From Bradyrhizobium macuxiense (GTDB taxonomy: Bacteria; Pseudomonadota; Alphaproteobacteria; Rhizobiales; Xanthobacteraceae): a stretch of 64,000 bases of DNA. Below are positions 25,082-34,709 of the stretch, one piece after another. Within the stretch, counting starts at the first letter, position 1; each line of letters opens with the position of its first letter. The translations under genes and the position numbers were made by a program. The DNA lies in the NCBI RefSeq assembly GCF_007993935.1, contig NZ_VITY01000020.1, forward strand, positions 1-64,000, written 5' to 3'. Below the pieces are notes generated by a model that saw only the letters and a program-made list of their open reading frames with translations, was not told the origin of the DNA and searched no databases.

Positions 25082-26131
25082 ATGTCCGTTCACGTTGTCG
25101 CAGATAGCCCCGCAAAACTCCGTGCCATTTCCGGCATGCTGATGCACGAATACGACGTTACGGCTGAGATGCTTGGCGTTGGCGCGGCTTTTTCCGCTGC
25201 GATGGAAGCGGTAGTGGTTAGCGTCGATCTACGCGTCCTCGAGAATATTGCCACTTTGAAAGCCAGGCTGGCAAGCTTGTTGTCCGCGCCCAAACGTGTC
25301 TTCGTCGTTGAACAATCTACCCGCCTCGCAAGGGCTCAAGCCTACGCGTTGGGCGCGACCCAGGTATTGGTGTCTCCTGTCCAACCCGCTCAGTTGCTCG
25401 AAAAGCTCGCCAACAAATGCGCTCTACCGACCGGCGCCACCGAGATTCCTTCGTTTGGCGAGGAGGTCGCTGCTGAGGGAGCGGCATGTTTTTCAGCGAT
25501 GTTCCAGGCTGTGATGCGCGGTTCGCCGATCGATGTGGCAAAGACGAGGCGTGCCGGCAATAAGATCACGGACTATATTAGCGAGCACGGTCTAACGGAC
25601 TGGCTCGCGATTGTTCGTCTTCACCACGAAGGCACGTATCAGCACTGCTTGCTCGTTACCGGCGTTGCCGTGGACTTTGGCCTAAGCCTTGGCATGGCGA
25701 GGCGCGACATTGATCGGCTGCATTCTGCCGCGATGTTTCATGACATCGGCAAGGCGACGATCCCACTTGCGGTGCTGGACAAGCCCGGCAAGCTCGATGA
25801 CCGAGAACGATCGCTGATCGAAACGCATCCTATGGCCGGATATCGGATGCTTCTCGGAACCGCCGACATCCCGAAGGAGATTCTCCATGCCGTGAAACAT
25901 CATCACGAATATCTCGACGGCAGTGGCTATCCGGATGGTCTCAGTGCCGAGAATATTTCGGACATTGTGCGCATCCTTACGATCTCCGATATTTTCGCGG
26001 CGCTGATCGAGCAGCGGCCGTACAGGCCAACCATGTCGCGTGACGCCGCCTATGAGATTCTATTCGACATGAAAGGGAAATTGGAAAGTCCACTGGTGGA
26101 TGCGTTCCGGCGCGTCGCATTCAGCAGATAG
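25082..26131 (+). CDS. HD-GYP protein with degenerate receiver domain
   Basis: 349 residues. Residues 1-115 have the beta-alpha pattern of a receiver domain but lack the usual acidic cluster at the N-terminus and the KP pair near position 100 (SPVQP instead), so phosphorylation is doubtful. Residues 165-345 form an HD-GYP domain: HHEGTYQH, FHDIGK (His220-Asp221), THPMAGYRML, HHHEYLDGSGYP (residues 273-284) and ISDIFAAL. All the metal ligands and the DGSGYP element are present, so cyclic-di-GMP hydrolysis is plausible. Stands alone with a poor ribosome-binding site. Confidence 0.85.
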   Translation: MSVHVVADSPAKLRAISGMLMHEYDVTAEMLGVGAAFSAAMEAVVVSVDLRVLENIATLKARLASLLSAPKRVFVVEQSTRLARAQAYALGATQVLVSPVQPAQLLEKLANKCALPTGATEIPSFGEEVAAEGAACFSAMFQAVMRGSPIDVAKTRRAGNKITDYISEHGLTDWLAIVRLHHEGTYQHCLLVTGVAVDFGLSLGMARRDIDRLHSAAMFHDIGKATIPLAVLDKPGKLDDRERSLIETHPMAGYRMLLGTADIPKEILHAVKHHHEYLDGSGYPDGLSAENISDIVRILTISDIFAALIEQRPYRPTMSRDAAYEILFDMKGKLESPLVDAFRRVAFSR

Positions 26132-26443
26132 ATCACCGGCATTTCTGAGCCTTTGCGATACGCGGGTTGGCCTCTGCAACTCGGGCAAGCTCGTTTACCT
26201 TCAGCCCAGGATGGCCACAGTCCTTCCACCGGCGGTAGAGCTATATGGGATAACCGGCTCCCATCCGAGGCGGTCCTTGCCTTCGCATCAAGCTCGATAT
26301 GAACGAACAGAGGACTCTGATGGGAACAGATCGGAATCGGAAATGGACCGCGGAAGCCGAACACATTCGCTCGACCCGCTGTCCGGACGATTATCGATTT
26401 CGGGTCTGGTCCTTTCGTACTGCAGCCATGTGGTAGACGCTGC
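26132..26443. other. Intergenic, nothing recognised
   Basis: Open frames on either strand show no family features. No hairpin followed by T residues was noticed after the HD-GYP gene. Confidence 0.35.
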
Positions 26444-26644
26444 ATGACGGGGGATCACGCAAGACGATTGAAGCCGGGCGACTATGTTTGCTGGCTAGAT
26501 ACTCCTGAGACGGGAGTTGTCAGGAGCGTGGACCGATTTGGAGTCGTCATCCGATGGGGAGACGGTCGGCAGACATCGCCCCTGTTCAACGACATGAAGT
26601 TGATCACCCAAATCGACATCAATGGCCGCATCATTCATGGATGA
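26444..26644 (+). CDS. Small hypothetical protein, beta-barrel-like
   Basis: 66 residues beginning MTGDHARRLKPGDYVCWLDT and continuing with GVVRSVDRFGVVIRWGDGRQ. The alternation of short strands with glycines and the KPGDYV...GVV...VIRW pattern resembles a small SH3-like barrel (KOW-type). I do not recognise a named family. The composition is protein-like, which supports a real gene, but the ribosome-binding site is weak. Confidence 0.55.
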   Translation: MTGDHARRLKPGDYVCWLDTPETGVVRSVDRFGVVIRWGDGRQTSPLFNDMKLITQIDINGRIIHG

Positions 26645-27320
26645 TGGTTAGATCTGCGTTGGGGATGGTCTGCTGCTGCAAAGATCCGGCCCGCAGCGAT
26701 CCTCGCCGGTTCATCCACCGCGAGGTCCATGCCGATCGACATCGCGTTGGCCGCAGAGACTTGTTCTCAAACCGTTGATACTCGCTTGATCGCGTCAAGC
26801 CCTCCGACGCCGGCTCTGGAGAAGCTGTCGGGATTGCCACTCTACGAGCCGAGCTGGTCCGAGATCCTCTGTTTCGATGTCGGGTTTTGGACCCGAGACG
26901 AGGCGAGCCGAGAAGAACCGCAACTCATCGTCCAACCGAGAGTGTCATGCCCGGTATTCAAGGATCGATTTTTCATTTGGTCTCGCCGATGGTTGGGGTC
27001 CGAAGTCATCTGTCGTAGGCCTGATCAGAAGGATGCGCTCTTGGGATTTCCACCAGGGAACAGTCCGTCACGAAATGCTTTAGGGTTCGCCGACGTGCGT
27101 CGACGAGGTCATCGATGTGGCCCGACATTTCAGCCGCCCACGGTCATTTCGGACGAGCTCTCGGCGCGCTGGTTGAATTATCTGCGAGAATCATAATCGG
27201 CTGGACGTGAGTCGAACCCGGGTATGTCTTGCTCAAGTTCGGTTCGGAGCAACGCCGCGAAGCCATTGTCATAGGTCGCGACGCTGGTGCGGATCGCCTC
27301 CTCCACTGATCGCCGCGATC
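26645..27320. other. Low-coding region, probably decayed
   Basis: A 155-codon plus-strand frame (26729-27196) has no recognisable domain and an unlikely composition. On the minus strand near 27190-27300 a stretch reads TYDNGFAALLRTELEQDI, which looks protein-like but has no start and is out of frame with the fragment at 27321. Confidence 0.35.
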
Positions 27321-27563
27321 TCATGCCTGGGTATGGGCGGCGACAAGATCAGCCTGCTTGGCCGTCATCGCTTCGATGATCGATCGGGCCTGGCGCCGGT
27401 CCTTCGCACTTTTCGCCGTGGCGTCGCGGTCCTCTTCGGCGGAGCCGACGATCAGCTTGTGAATGGCATGGCGTTCAGGCGATGGAACGAGGACCAACGC
27501 ACCTGCACCATGCAAAGCCAGCACGAATTTCAGGGCATCGCTCGATCGAGACGAAGCGCCCAC
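27321..27563 (-). pseudogene. Fragment like a nucleotidyltransferase-fold protein
   Basis: An 80-codon frame contains LHGAGALVLVPSPERHAIHK followed by LIVG and SAKDRRQARSIIEAM. This pattern (V-P-x-P-x-R-x-A-x-H-K-L-I-V, then KDxxQA) is what I remember from the C-terminal half of GSU2403-like nucleotidyltransferase-fold proteins, in which about 300 residues are expected. No N-terminal part is found and the adjoining sequence is in other frames, so this is a remnant. The family call is tentative. Confidence 0.4.
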
Positions 27564-27593
27564 TGCTGAGCGGCAGCATGCGCTGGAAGTTGA

Positions 27594-28304
27594 TCACGCT
27601 TCATCCACACGCGGCGTAAAGATGTAACCTCCCGCGCGCACCGTCCGGATCATCGATGCACCTTCGATCCGATCGAGCTTGCCGCGCAATCGACTGACGA
27701 GCACGTCGACGCTGCGCTCGAACGAACCGCCTTGTCGTCCGGTCATGCTCAAGAGCTGTTCCCTGCTGAGAATGTCGCCGCAGCGCTCACAAAACACTTG
27801 CAGGAGCTCAAATTCGGCGCTGGTAAGCGCAATCTTCGCTCCTCCTGGATCACGCAGCTCGCGCAGCCGGAAATCGATCAGCCAGCCCTCGAACGTCAGC
27901 CGCCTTGTGGTGTTCCCGGACGAAGTTGCCCAAACCGTGGCTCGGCGCCTCAGGATCGCCTTGATGCGAGCAAGCAGCTCGCGAGGGTTGAACGGCTTGA
28001 CGAGATAGTCGTCCGCTCCCATCTCGAGCCCGAGGATTCGATCGACCTCGTCGCTTTTCGCGGTGAGAAAGACGATCGGCGTCGAGTGATTGACTCGCAA
28101 ACGCCGGCATAGACTAAGGCCGTCCTCTCCCGGCAGCATGATGTCGAGTACGATCAGATCGACGCGCTTGTGCGACATATAGCGAACCATCTCGCGGCCA
28201 TCCGACGCCAGAGCGACCGAGAACGAATGCTCCCGCAAATAACGGGCGATCAAACTAGCCGTCTCCCGGTCGTCTTCTACGATGAGGATGGTTTGTGGCG
28301 TCAT
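27594..28304 (-). CDS. OmpR-family response regulator
   Basis: The start is ATG 28304 by alignment (MTPQTILIVEDDRETASLIA), giving 236 residues; the frame is open to 28388 and no good ribosome-binding site marks either start. Receiver: EDD near residue 10, phospho-acceptor in VDLIVLDIMLPGEDGLSLC, then PIVFLTAKSDEVDRI and DDYLVKPFNPRELLARI. A winged-helix DNA-binding domain follows, with LTSAEFELLQVFCER and RTVRAGGYIF. It lies 86 bases behind the RND pump gene on the same strand and has no histidine kinase beside it. It may regulate the pump or simply trail the operon. Confidence 0.9.
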   Translation of the reverse strand: MTPQTILIVEDDRETASLIARYLREHSFSVALASDGREMVRYMSHKRVDLIVLDIMLPGEDGLSLCRRLRVNHSTPIVFLTAKSDEVDRILGLEMGADDYLVKPFNPRELLARIKAILRRRATVWATSSGNTTRRLTFEGWLIDFRLRELRDPGGAKIALTSAEFELLQVFCERCGDILSREQLLSMTGRQGGSFERSVDVLVSRLRGKLDRIEGASMIRTVRAGGYIFTPRVDEA

Positions 28305-28390
28305 CGACACGATGTCAGTATCGCTATTGAAAGGGGCCGATCCTCGGCATCCGTCCGACGCTGCCGTCACTCGGAGCCCGCACTGCAATC

Positions 28391-31300
28391 TCAGTTCCCA
28401 TACCCGGCGGAGCTTACCTCGCGACGATGTGCGATAAGCGTGTAGGCAACCGGTACCACGAACAGCGTGAACAGCGTTCCGATCGACAAGCCGGAGGCAA
28501 TCACAAGGCCCATATTGTAGCGGGACACCGCGCCCGCGCCGCTCGCCGTGACCAACGGCACGACGCCGAGTACCATGGCTACCGTTGTCATCAGGATCGG
28601 TCGGAGCCTGATCGTCGCAGCCTCGATGATTGCCTCGGAGCGGCTCTTCCCTTCGGCGAGCAATTCGTTCGCCACCTCAACCATCAGGATGCCGTGCTTA
28701 CTGACTAGTCCCATCAGGGTGACAAGACCGACCTGGGTGTAAATGTTGATGCTGGCGCCCCCGAGACCGACGTCGATGAAAATCAGTGCGCCGACGAGCG
28801 ACATCGGCACCGAGATCAGGATGATGAGGGGATCCAAGAAGCTGTTGAAGAGAGCGGCGAGCGCAAGATAGATGATAATCAGCGCGAACAGAAACGTGGT
28901 GATGAAGCCGCCTGACTCTAGTTCGAGCTGTCGGGAGGCGCCGGCGAAGTCGACCGAGTAGCCGGCCGGAAGTGATTTTGCGAGGCTCTTCAAGGTCGCG
29001 AGCGCATCACCCATCGCCACCCCCGGCATGGCAACGCCCGAGATAGTCGCGGCGTTGAGCTGCTGGAAATGGTTGAGCGTCTGCGGAACGGTCTTGTCGT
29101 CGAGGCGGGCGACCGTCGCCAATGGCACCATCGTGTTGTTGCTGGTGCGGATCTGGTAACTCAGGAGCTGCTCGGCCGTGAGACGATCCATCTGACGAAC
29201 CTGCGGGATCACCTTGTAGGAGCGGCCGTCGAGGCTGAAATATTCGACGTAGTTGCCACCCAGCATGCTCGCCAGCGCGCCGCCTAGATCACTCATCTTC
29301 AACCCGAGATCGCCGGCCTTGTCGCGATCGAACACCACGGTGCTCTTCCGCTTATCGATCTTGAGGTCGTTGTCGAGGAAGATAAACCGTCCCGTCTTGA
29401 GCGCCTCGGTCATAAAGCTCTGAGCGACCTCGCCGAGCTCGTTGAACGTGCCCGTTGTGCCGATCACGAACTGGATCGGCAAGCCATTGCTGCCGGGCAG
29501 CGACGGCGGTTGAAAGGCCACCGAGCGCGTGCCGGCGATACCATCGAGTAGACCCTGCAGTTCGGGCTGCAGCGTCTTGGTCGGCGCAGTCCGCTTGTCC
29601 CACGGCTTGAGCACCCAACCGGCGATCGCTTGCGCGGGTGTGTCGATCTGGAAGACCACGCGGGTCTCGGGACGCTTGGCAATCAGATCATAGAGCTGTT
29701 GACCATAGAACTGGCGCTGCTCGGGCGTTGCCGATGGCGCAGAATTGGTGATGGAGAGGACCACGCCCTGGTCCTCATCGGGCGCGAGCTCGCTCTGGGA
29801 ATTCGCATAGAGCCAGGGAATGGCGGCGAGCAGCAGCAGCGCGAACACGACCACCACGGATTTGGTGACGAAAACGGATTCGAGCCGGCGGCGGTAGGCG
29901 TCGGTCAGCCGCTCCAGTGCGTGGTCGATCCCGCGCACCAGGCGCGCCTCAAAATTCGCGGCATCCGGGTCCGTCCGACGCAATAGCCAAGCGCAATTCA
30001 CCGGCGACAGGGTCAACGCAACGACAGCCGACACGGTAACCGCGCCCGCCAGCGTGAACGCGAATTCGGTGAACAGGGCACCGGTGAGCCCGCCTTGGAA
30101 TCCGACCGGCACGTAGACTGCGATCAGGACCACGGTCATCGCGAGGATCGGACTGCCGAGCGCGCGCGCCGATTGGATCGCCGCCTCGATCGGCGCCTGC
30201 CCTCGGTCGATCAGGCGATGGACGCTCTCGACCACGATAATGGCGTCGTCAACGACGAGTCCGATCGCCAGTACCAGCGCCAATAGCGTCAGAAGATTGA
30301 TCGAAAAGCCCAACGGCAACATTAGCGCGAACGTGCCGATCAGCGACAACGGAATTGCAATGACCGGGATCAGGACGGACCGCCAAGAGCCGAGGAAGAG
30401 GAAGACGACCAGCGTCACGATGACGACCGCCTCGACCAGTGAATGCACGACCTCGTCGATCGAGCTGTTCACGAATTCCGTAGCGTCGTAGAGGATCTCG
30501 CTCGTAATACCGTTCGGCAGATTGGCATCGATATCCGGTAGGGCCGCCTTTACGCCCTTGACGACGTCGAGCAAGTTGGCAGTCGGTGCGACTTGGATGC
30601 CGAGGTAGACGGCTGTCCTGCCGTTGAATTTCGCCGAGCTGTCGTAATCGTCGTTGCCGATCGTCACGTTCGCCACGTCCTTCAGACGGATGATGGCGCC
30701 GTTCACCTGCTTGATGACGAGGTCGCGGTATTGCTCAAGCGAATGAAGGTTGGTCGTGGCCGATAGGTCGACCTGGACCAGACGCCCCCGCGTCGATCCG
30801 AGCCCGGCGATGTAGTCGTTGCCTGACAGCGCGGTGGAGACATCGCTCGCCGTCAGCCCATAGCCAGCGAGCTTGTCGGCATCGAGCCATGCGCGCAACG
30901 CGAACTTTTTGCCGCCGAGTAGCTCTGCGGTCTGCACGCCCGGCACGGATTGCAGACGCGGCTGCACCACGCGCGTGAGGTAGTCGGTGATCTGGTTCGG
31001 AGCCAGCACGCCGCTCGCAAAGCCGACATACATCGCGTCGATGGTCTGGCCGACCTTGAGCGTGAGCGTAGGCTGCTGCGAGCCGGCCGGAAGCTGGTTG
31101 AGGACCGAATTGACCCTGGCATTAATCTCCGTCATCGCCTTGCCGGAGTCGTAGTTCAGCCGCAGGTTCACCGTGATCGTGCTCGTGCCGGTGATGCTGC
31201 TGGAATTCATATAGTCGATGCCATTGGCCTGGGCGATGGCGTTTTCCAGCGGCGTCGTGATGAAGCCGGCGATGATGTCGGAATCCGCCCCGGCATAAGC

Positions 31301-31447
31301 CGTCGTCACCGTGACGATGGCGTTCTGGGTGCGCGGATATTGCAGGATCGATAACGAAGTCATCGACCGCAACCCGAGGACCAGGATCAGCGCGCTGAGG
31401 ACGATGGCCAGCACCGGCCGGCGTATGAAGATGTCCGTGAAATGCAT
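28391..31447 (-). CDS. RND multidrug efflux pump, inner-membrane subunit
   Basis: 1018 residues, the size of HAE1-type AcrB homologues. It starts MHFTDIFIRRPVLAIVLSAL. Helix 4 carries LALVLAIGLVVDDAIIVVES with the proton-relay Asp400-Asp401. The two-fold repeat shows VFLFLGSWRSVLIPV and, in the second half, LVTLMGLVSKHGILMVEVAN. It pumps hydrophobic compounds out through the adaptor and outer-membrane factor encoded just upstream. Substrates unknown. It lies 25 bases behind the adaptor gene. Confidence 0.95.
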   Translation of the reverse strand: MHFTDIFIRRPVLAIVLSALILVLGLRSMTSLSILQYPRTQNAIVTVTTAYAGADSDIIAGFITTPLENAIAQANGIDYMNSSSITGTSTITVNLRLNYDSGKAMTEINARVNSVLNQLPAGSQQPTLTLKVGQTIDAMYVGFASGVLAPNQITDYLTRVVQPRLQSVPGVQTAELLGGKKFALRAWLDADKLAGYGLTASDVSTALSGNDYIAGLGSTRGRLVQVDLSATTNLHSLEQYRDLVIKQVNGAIIRLKDVANVTIGNDDYDSSAKFNGRTAVYLGIQVAPTANLLDVVKGVKAALPDIDANLPNGITSEILYDATEFVNSSIDEVVHSLVEAVVIVTLVVFLFLGSWRSVLIPVIAIPLSLIGTFALMLPLGFSINLLTLLALVLAIGLVVDDAIIVVESVHRLIDRGQAPIEAAIQSARALGSPILAMTVVLIAVYVPVGFQGGLTGALFTEFAFTLAGAVTVSAVVALTLSPVNCAWLLRRTDPDAANFEARLVRGIDHALERLTDAYRRRLESVFVTKSVVVVFALLLLAAIPWLYANSQSELAPDEDQGVVLSITNSAPSATPEQRQFYGQQLYDLIAKRPETRVVFQIDTPAQAIAGWVLKPWDKRTAPTKTLQPELQGLLDGIAGTRSVAFQPPSLPGSNGLPIQFVIGTTGTFNELGEVAQSFMTEALKTGRFIFLDNDLKIDKRKSTVVFDRDKAGDLGLKMSDLGGALASMLGGNYVEYFSLDGRSYKVIPQVRQMDRLTAEQLLSYQIRTSNNTMVPLATVARLDDKTVPQTLNHFQQLNAATISGVAMPGVAMGDALATLKSLAKSLPAGYSVDFAGASRQLELESGGFITTFLFALIIIYLALAALFNSFLDPLIILISVPMSLVGALIFIDVGLGGASINIYTQVGLVTLMGLVSKHGILMVEVANELLAEGKSRSEAIIEAATIRLRPILMTTVAMVLGVVPLVTASGAGAVSRYNMGLVIASGLSIGTLFTLFVVPVAYTLIAHRREVSSAGYGN

Positions 31448-31472
31448 CGTATCGGTTCTTCTCGCGTGTCGC

Positions 31473-32588
31473 TTAATGGTCCACCACGGTCGGCGCCGCC
31501 TCGGCGAGCGGAACGTGCGAATTATCGATCCTGACCGGGCTACCGTTGCGGAGCTTGATCTGGCCCGCGATCACCACGCTCTCGCCGGGCTTGATTCCGT
31601 CGGTGACGGCAACGCGGTCACCCTTTGCCGGCCGGGTCTTAACGAACATCTGACGTGCCGCGCCCTGCCCGTCGTGTAGATTGTCGACGACATAGACGAG
31701 GTCACCATAGGGGTTGCTGACGATCGCGGTGAGCGGAACGGTGACGATGTCCTCAACCTTGCCGATGTCGATCTCAGCCCTGGCGAACATGCCGGGCAAC
31801 AATCGCGCAGGACTATTCGCGATCGTCGCGCGGACCTGGATGTTGCGGTTGGCGCTATCGACTTTGGCGTTGATCGCCGAGACGCGGCCGTTGAAGCGTT
31901 CACCGGGGAAGGCATCGACCGTCGCGGTGACGTCCTGCCCGATGCTGATCGAGGCCAGGGCCTGCTGGGGAAGGTAGAAATCGACATAGATCGGATCGAG
32001 GCTCTGAAGGGTGACGATGGTGGAGCCGGCGCTCAGGAACTGGCCGATGTCGACGGCGCGGATTCCGAGCCTGCCGGCGAACGGCGCCTTGAGCGCTTTC
32101 TGCTCGACGATTGCCTTCTGCTGCTCGACCAGGCTCCTGGCGTTCTTCAGATTGGCCCTGTCGCTGTCGAGCGTTGCCCGGCTGACCGCGTTGAATTTGA
32201 TCTGCTCCTCGTCGCGCTTGAGCACGATCGCGTAGTTCTCGGCGGTCGCCTGCAACGAGTCCAGCTTAGCGACATCGTCCGTCGCCACGAGCTGGAGCAA
32301 GGGCTGCCCCTCGGCTACTTCGTCTCCGGAACTGAACTGGATGCGTTGCACGATGCCGGATGCTTGCAGCGCCAAGTCGGCGCCATTCACGGCGCGCAGC
32401 GAGCCGACCGATGAGAGCGTTGACCGCCACGGTGCAGTGGCCGCAGTCACGGCGGAGACAGTTTGCGGCGGATTCGCCATGGCGCCGATCGCCTTCCGGA
32501 TCATCATGTTTTTGAAGGTCTGGAAGCCGTAGAGGACACCGAACAGAACGGCCATCACGGCCAGCATGATCGTCATGCGCTTTATCAT
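31473..32588 (-). CDS. RND efflux periplasmic adaptor subunit
   Basis: The frame is open upstream, but the start is ATG 32588 (MIKRMTIMLAVMAVLFGVLY), which overlaps the outer-membrane-factor stop in ATGA. 371 residues: an N-terminal membrane anchor, lipoyl half-motifs (LRAVNGADLALQASGIVQRI; KAPFAGRLGIRAVDIGQFLS), a helical hairpin between, then beta-barrel and membrane-proximal domains (PGMFARAEI, VPLTAIV, VVIAGQIKLRNGSPV). It bridges pump and outer-membrane channel. Confidence 0.93.
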   Translation of the reverse strand: MIKRMTIMLAVMAVLFGVLYGFQTFKNMMIRKAIGAMANPPQTVSAVTAATAPWRSTLSSVGSLRAVNGADLALQASGIVQRIQFSSGDEVAEGQPLLQLVATDDVAKLDSLQATAENYAIVLKRDEEQIKFNAVSRATLDSDRANLKNARSLVEQQKAIVEQKALKAPFAGRLGIRAVDIGQFLSAGSTIVTLQSLDPIYVDFYLPQQALASISIGQDVTATVDAFPGERFNGRVSAINAKVDSANRNIQVRATIANSPARLLPGMFARAEIDIGKVEDIVTVPLTAIVSNPYGDLVYVVDNLHDGQGAARQMFVKTRPAKGDRVAVTDGIKPGESVVIAGQIKLRNGSPVRIDNSHVPLAEAAPTVVDH

Positions 32589-34141
32589 CGCGCGGCTTCC
32601 TGGGTTGAGCGGTTGGGGCCGGCGAAATAGCCGGGATTTGCGCGGGGCGAGGCATCGGCCGTCAGATCGGTCCTGTTCCACCAGCCGCCGCCGAGCGCCT
32701 GGAATAGCGCCGCGCAATCTGAGAAGCGCGCGGCTTGCGCCTTGATGCGCGCGATGCGAGCGTTCAGGTAGGATTGCTGAGCGGTGATGATATTGGCGTA
32801 GGGCACCGCACCGGTCTTGAACTGCTCGATCGACATGGACAGGCTGTCCGATGCGGCTTTCTCGGCTTGCCCCTGCGCCCTCAGCGTCGAGGCGTCGTAC
32901 TGAATCGCCCGCAGCGAATCCGCGACGTTTTGGAATGCGGTGATCACCGTGCTCTTGTAGGCTGCCATGTCCTGCTCGAAGAGCGCGACGTCCGCTTCCT
33001 TGGTGTGGTAGAGCGTACCTCCGTCGATCAGCTTCTGCGTGATGGTAGAGGTTGCGTCCCATGCGATTGTACCGGGCGAGAACAGCTTGCCCGCCCCGCT
33101 TGCGCCGTAGCTGCCCGACAGGGTGATCTGCGGTAGAAGATTTGCGACACCGACGCCGACCGTCGCGGTCGCCTGATGCAACGTCGCCTCGGCTTGGCGG
33201 ATATCCGGACGCTGACGGACAAGCTCAGACGGCAGGGACACCGGCAGCCGCCCGGGCAGATGCAGCTCGGCAAGTGTGACATGCTCGCCACGGTCTTCGT
33301 TCGGCAGCCGCCCGAGATAGGCCATTAACTGATTGCGCTGCTGCGCTAATTGCTTCTGGAGCGGAGGTAGCGTCGCCTTGGCCTGTGCGAGGGTCGACTC
33401 CTGAGCCAGCACGTCGGACTTGGAGACGGCGCCGATCTCGAACTGACGTTGGATGCGCATGAGCTGATCTGTCTCGGCTTTGACGATGTCCTCGGTCGCG
33501 GATATCTGGTCTCGTAGCGAGGCGTCGGTTATCGACGCCGTGATGACGTTCGCGGTCAACGCCAAATACGTCGCTTCTAGCTTGAAAGCCTGATAGTCGG
33601 CCTGCGCCTCGAGCGCCTCGACCTGCCGACGCGTGCCTCCCCAGAGATCGAGCGCATAGGACACGCTAACCGACGTGTTGAAGAGCTTGTAGAGCGGCCC
33701 CTGCTCGCGCGCGGCCGACCCGCTTCCGCTCACTTGCGGAAATAGGACACCCTGCTCCGCGAGGGCGTTCTCGCGGGCGGCGCGCAGGGCGAATTCGGCG
33801 GATTGCACGTCAGGATGGTTGCGCACCGCTTCATCGACAAACCCCGTGAGTTTGCGCGAGCGGAAGAGTGTCCACCAGACGCCCGGGACGTCGTTTCCCG
33901 GCGAGAAGGACTGCGAATTGCCGCCCAGCGTCCCGGTGCTCTCTGTCGCGGCTAGCTGAGGCTCCCGGGTATAGCGGCTGACGGCTGGGGCGTCGGGCGC
34001 GACGAAATTCGGTCCGGCCGCGCAAGAGGCGAGCAGAATGGTCGGCACGGCGACGCAGACCACAAGACTCGCGCGCCGAACTATCGACGCACGAATACAG
34101 CGTTCGGTCCGTCGCCTTGCGAAGTTCCGCAGTCTTCTCAA
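32585..34141 (-). CDS. RND efflux outer-membrane factor lipoprotein
   Basis: About 518 residues from TTG 34141; a later GTG is possible. The leader has VPTILLASCAAGPNF, a lipobox with Cys near residue 40. The body is a NodT/OprM-type TolC relative with two repeated coiled-coil halves (NHPDVQSAEFALRAARENAL; RPDIRQAEATLHQATATVGV). It is the first gene of the efflux operon. The GAACC...GGTTC palindrome at 34168 lies 27 bases upstream. The frame near the N-terminus overlaps another open frame beginning at ATG 34157, so the exact start needs checking. Confidence 0.9.
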   Translation of the reverse strand: MRRLRNFARRRTERCIRASIVRRASLVVCVAVPTILLASCAAGPNFVAPDAPAVSRYTREPQLAATESTGTLGGNSQSFSPGNDVPGVWWTLFRSRKLTGFVDEAVRNHPDVQSAEFALRAARENALAEQGVLFPQVSGSGSAAREQGPLYKLFNTSVSVSYALDLWGGTRRQVEALEAQADYQAFKLEATYLALTANVITASITDASLRDQISATEDIVKAETDQLMRIQRQFEIGAVSKSDVLAQESTLAQAKATLPPLQKQLAQQRNQLMAYLGRLPNEDRGEHVTLAELHLPGRLPVSLPSELVRQRPDIRQAEATLHQATATVGVGVANLLPQITLSGSYGASGAGKLFSPGTIAWDATSTITQKLIDGGTLYHTKEADVALFEQDMAAYKSTVITAFQNVADSLRAIQYDASTLRAQGQAEKAASDSLSMSIEQFKTGAVPYANIITAQQSYLNARIARIKAQAARFSDCAALFQALGGGWWNRTDLTADASPRANPGYFAGPNRSTQEAAR

Positions 34142-34258
34142 ATCGATACTCTCTCATCCAAATAATCGAACCGTACGGTTCGGTACTATTAACACCAGCA
34201 ATGCTGGCCTGTCAATAATCGCACCACGAAGTTCTATTTCTGGAGAGAACGCAAAGCG
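34119..34258. repeat. Direct repeat A: RND promoter and 5' end
   Basis: This 140-base segment aligns along its whole length with 38011-38151, in the same orientation. The shared landmarks, all in the same order, are: GAAGTTCC.../GAAATTCC..., the GAACC-GGTTC palindrome followed by GGTACTAT, AGTTCTATTT, and GAxCGCAAAGCG/GAAGCGAAGGCG. Copy A includes the start of the outer-membrane-factor gene and its promoter. Confidence 0.6.
34168..34181. promoter_or_regulatory. TetR-type operator of the RND operon
   Basis: GAACCGTACGGTTC is a perfect 14-bp palindrome, 27 bases upstream of the outer-membrane-factor start. The related site in repeat B (38060-38075, GAACC-N6-GGTTC) lies beside the TetR gene at 38249, the likely repressor. 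Confidence 0.55.
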
Positions 34259-34313
34259 CCGTCCCAGACAGCGGATGCCGCTCGCTATCGAACGGCCTCG
34301 CCGCGAGGCGGCA

Positions 34314-34709
34314 ATGCGAGGCGCCGCCTACTCCGGTCTTCTCTCCGTGAAAGTCCCCTCGCACACGCCTCTGCTCGACGAGGCCTGCCCGCCTCTGCAA
34401 CGGGCGCTCGCATCCGGCAGACGCTTCCCGATCACAAGCCGGGAGATCCTTCTCGCCGGTAGCGATGGTGATCGCATCTTCTCCGCATCAGATGCACTAG
34501 CGAAGCTGGCCTGCCAAATTAGGCGCCCTATCGACCGGGCGGCGACACTGGAGGCTCTTGCAGAGCTCGGGGTCGACCGTGTGCTGGGTCTGGGTCCAGG
34601 ACATGCGCTTGCCGAAATGATGCAAGCCCACTCTCCATCGATCCGCTGCTACGCCGCCAACGGATTTCACACGGTCGATGGCCTGCGCGACTGGGTTCTA
34701 TTCGAATAG
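34314..34709 (+). pseudogene. mdcH: Malonate decarboxylase epsilon subunit, C-terminal remnant
   Basis: About 131 codons. From YSGLLSVKVPSHTPLLDEAC onward, with LLAGSDGDRIFSASDAL, IDRAATLEALAELGVDRVLG and LGPGHALAEM, the sequence matches the C-terminal third of the MdcH malonyl-CoA:ACP transacylase. The catalytic GHSxG and the first about 170 residues are missing and no other mdc gene is in the window. It is a decayed remnant, lying just to the right of repeat A. Confidence 0.6.

Noticed and set aside
26729..27196. 155-codon plus-strand frame
   Set aside because: No ribosome-binding site, no homology I recognise, and odd composition; treated as part of a decayed region.
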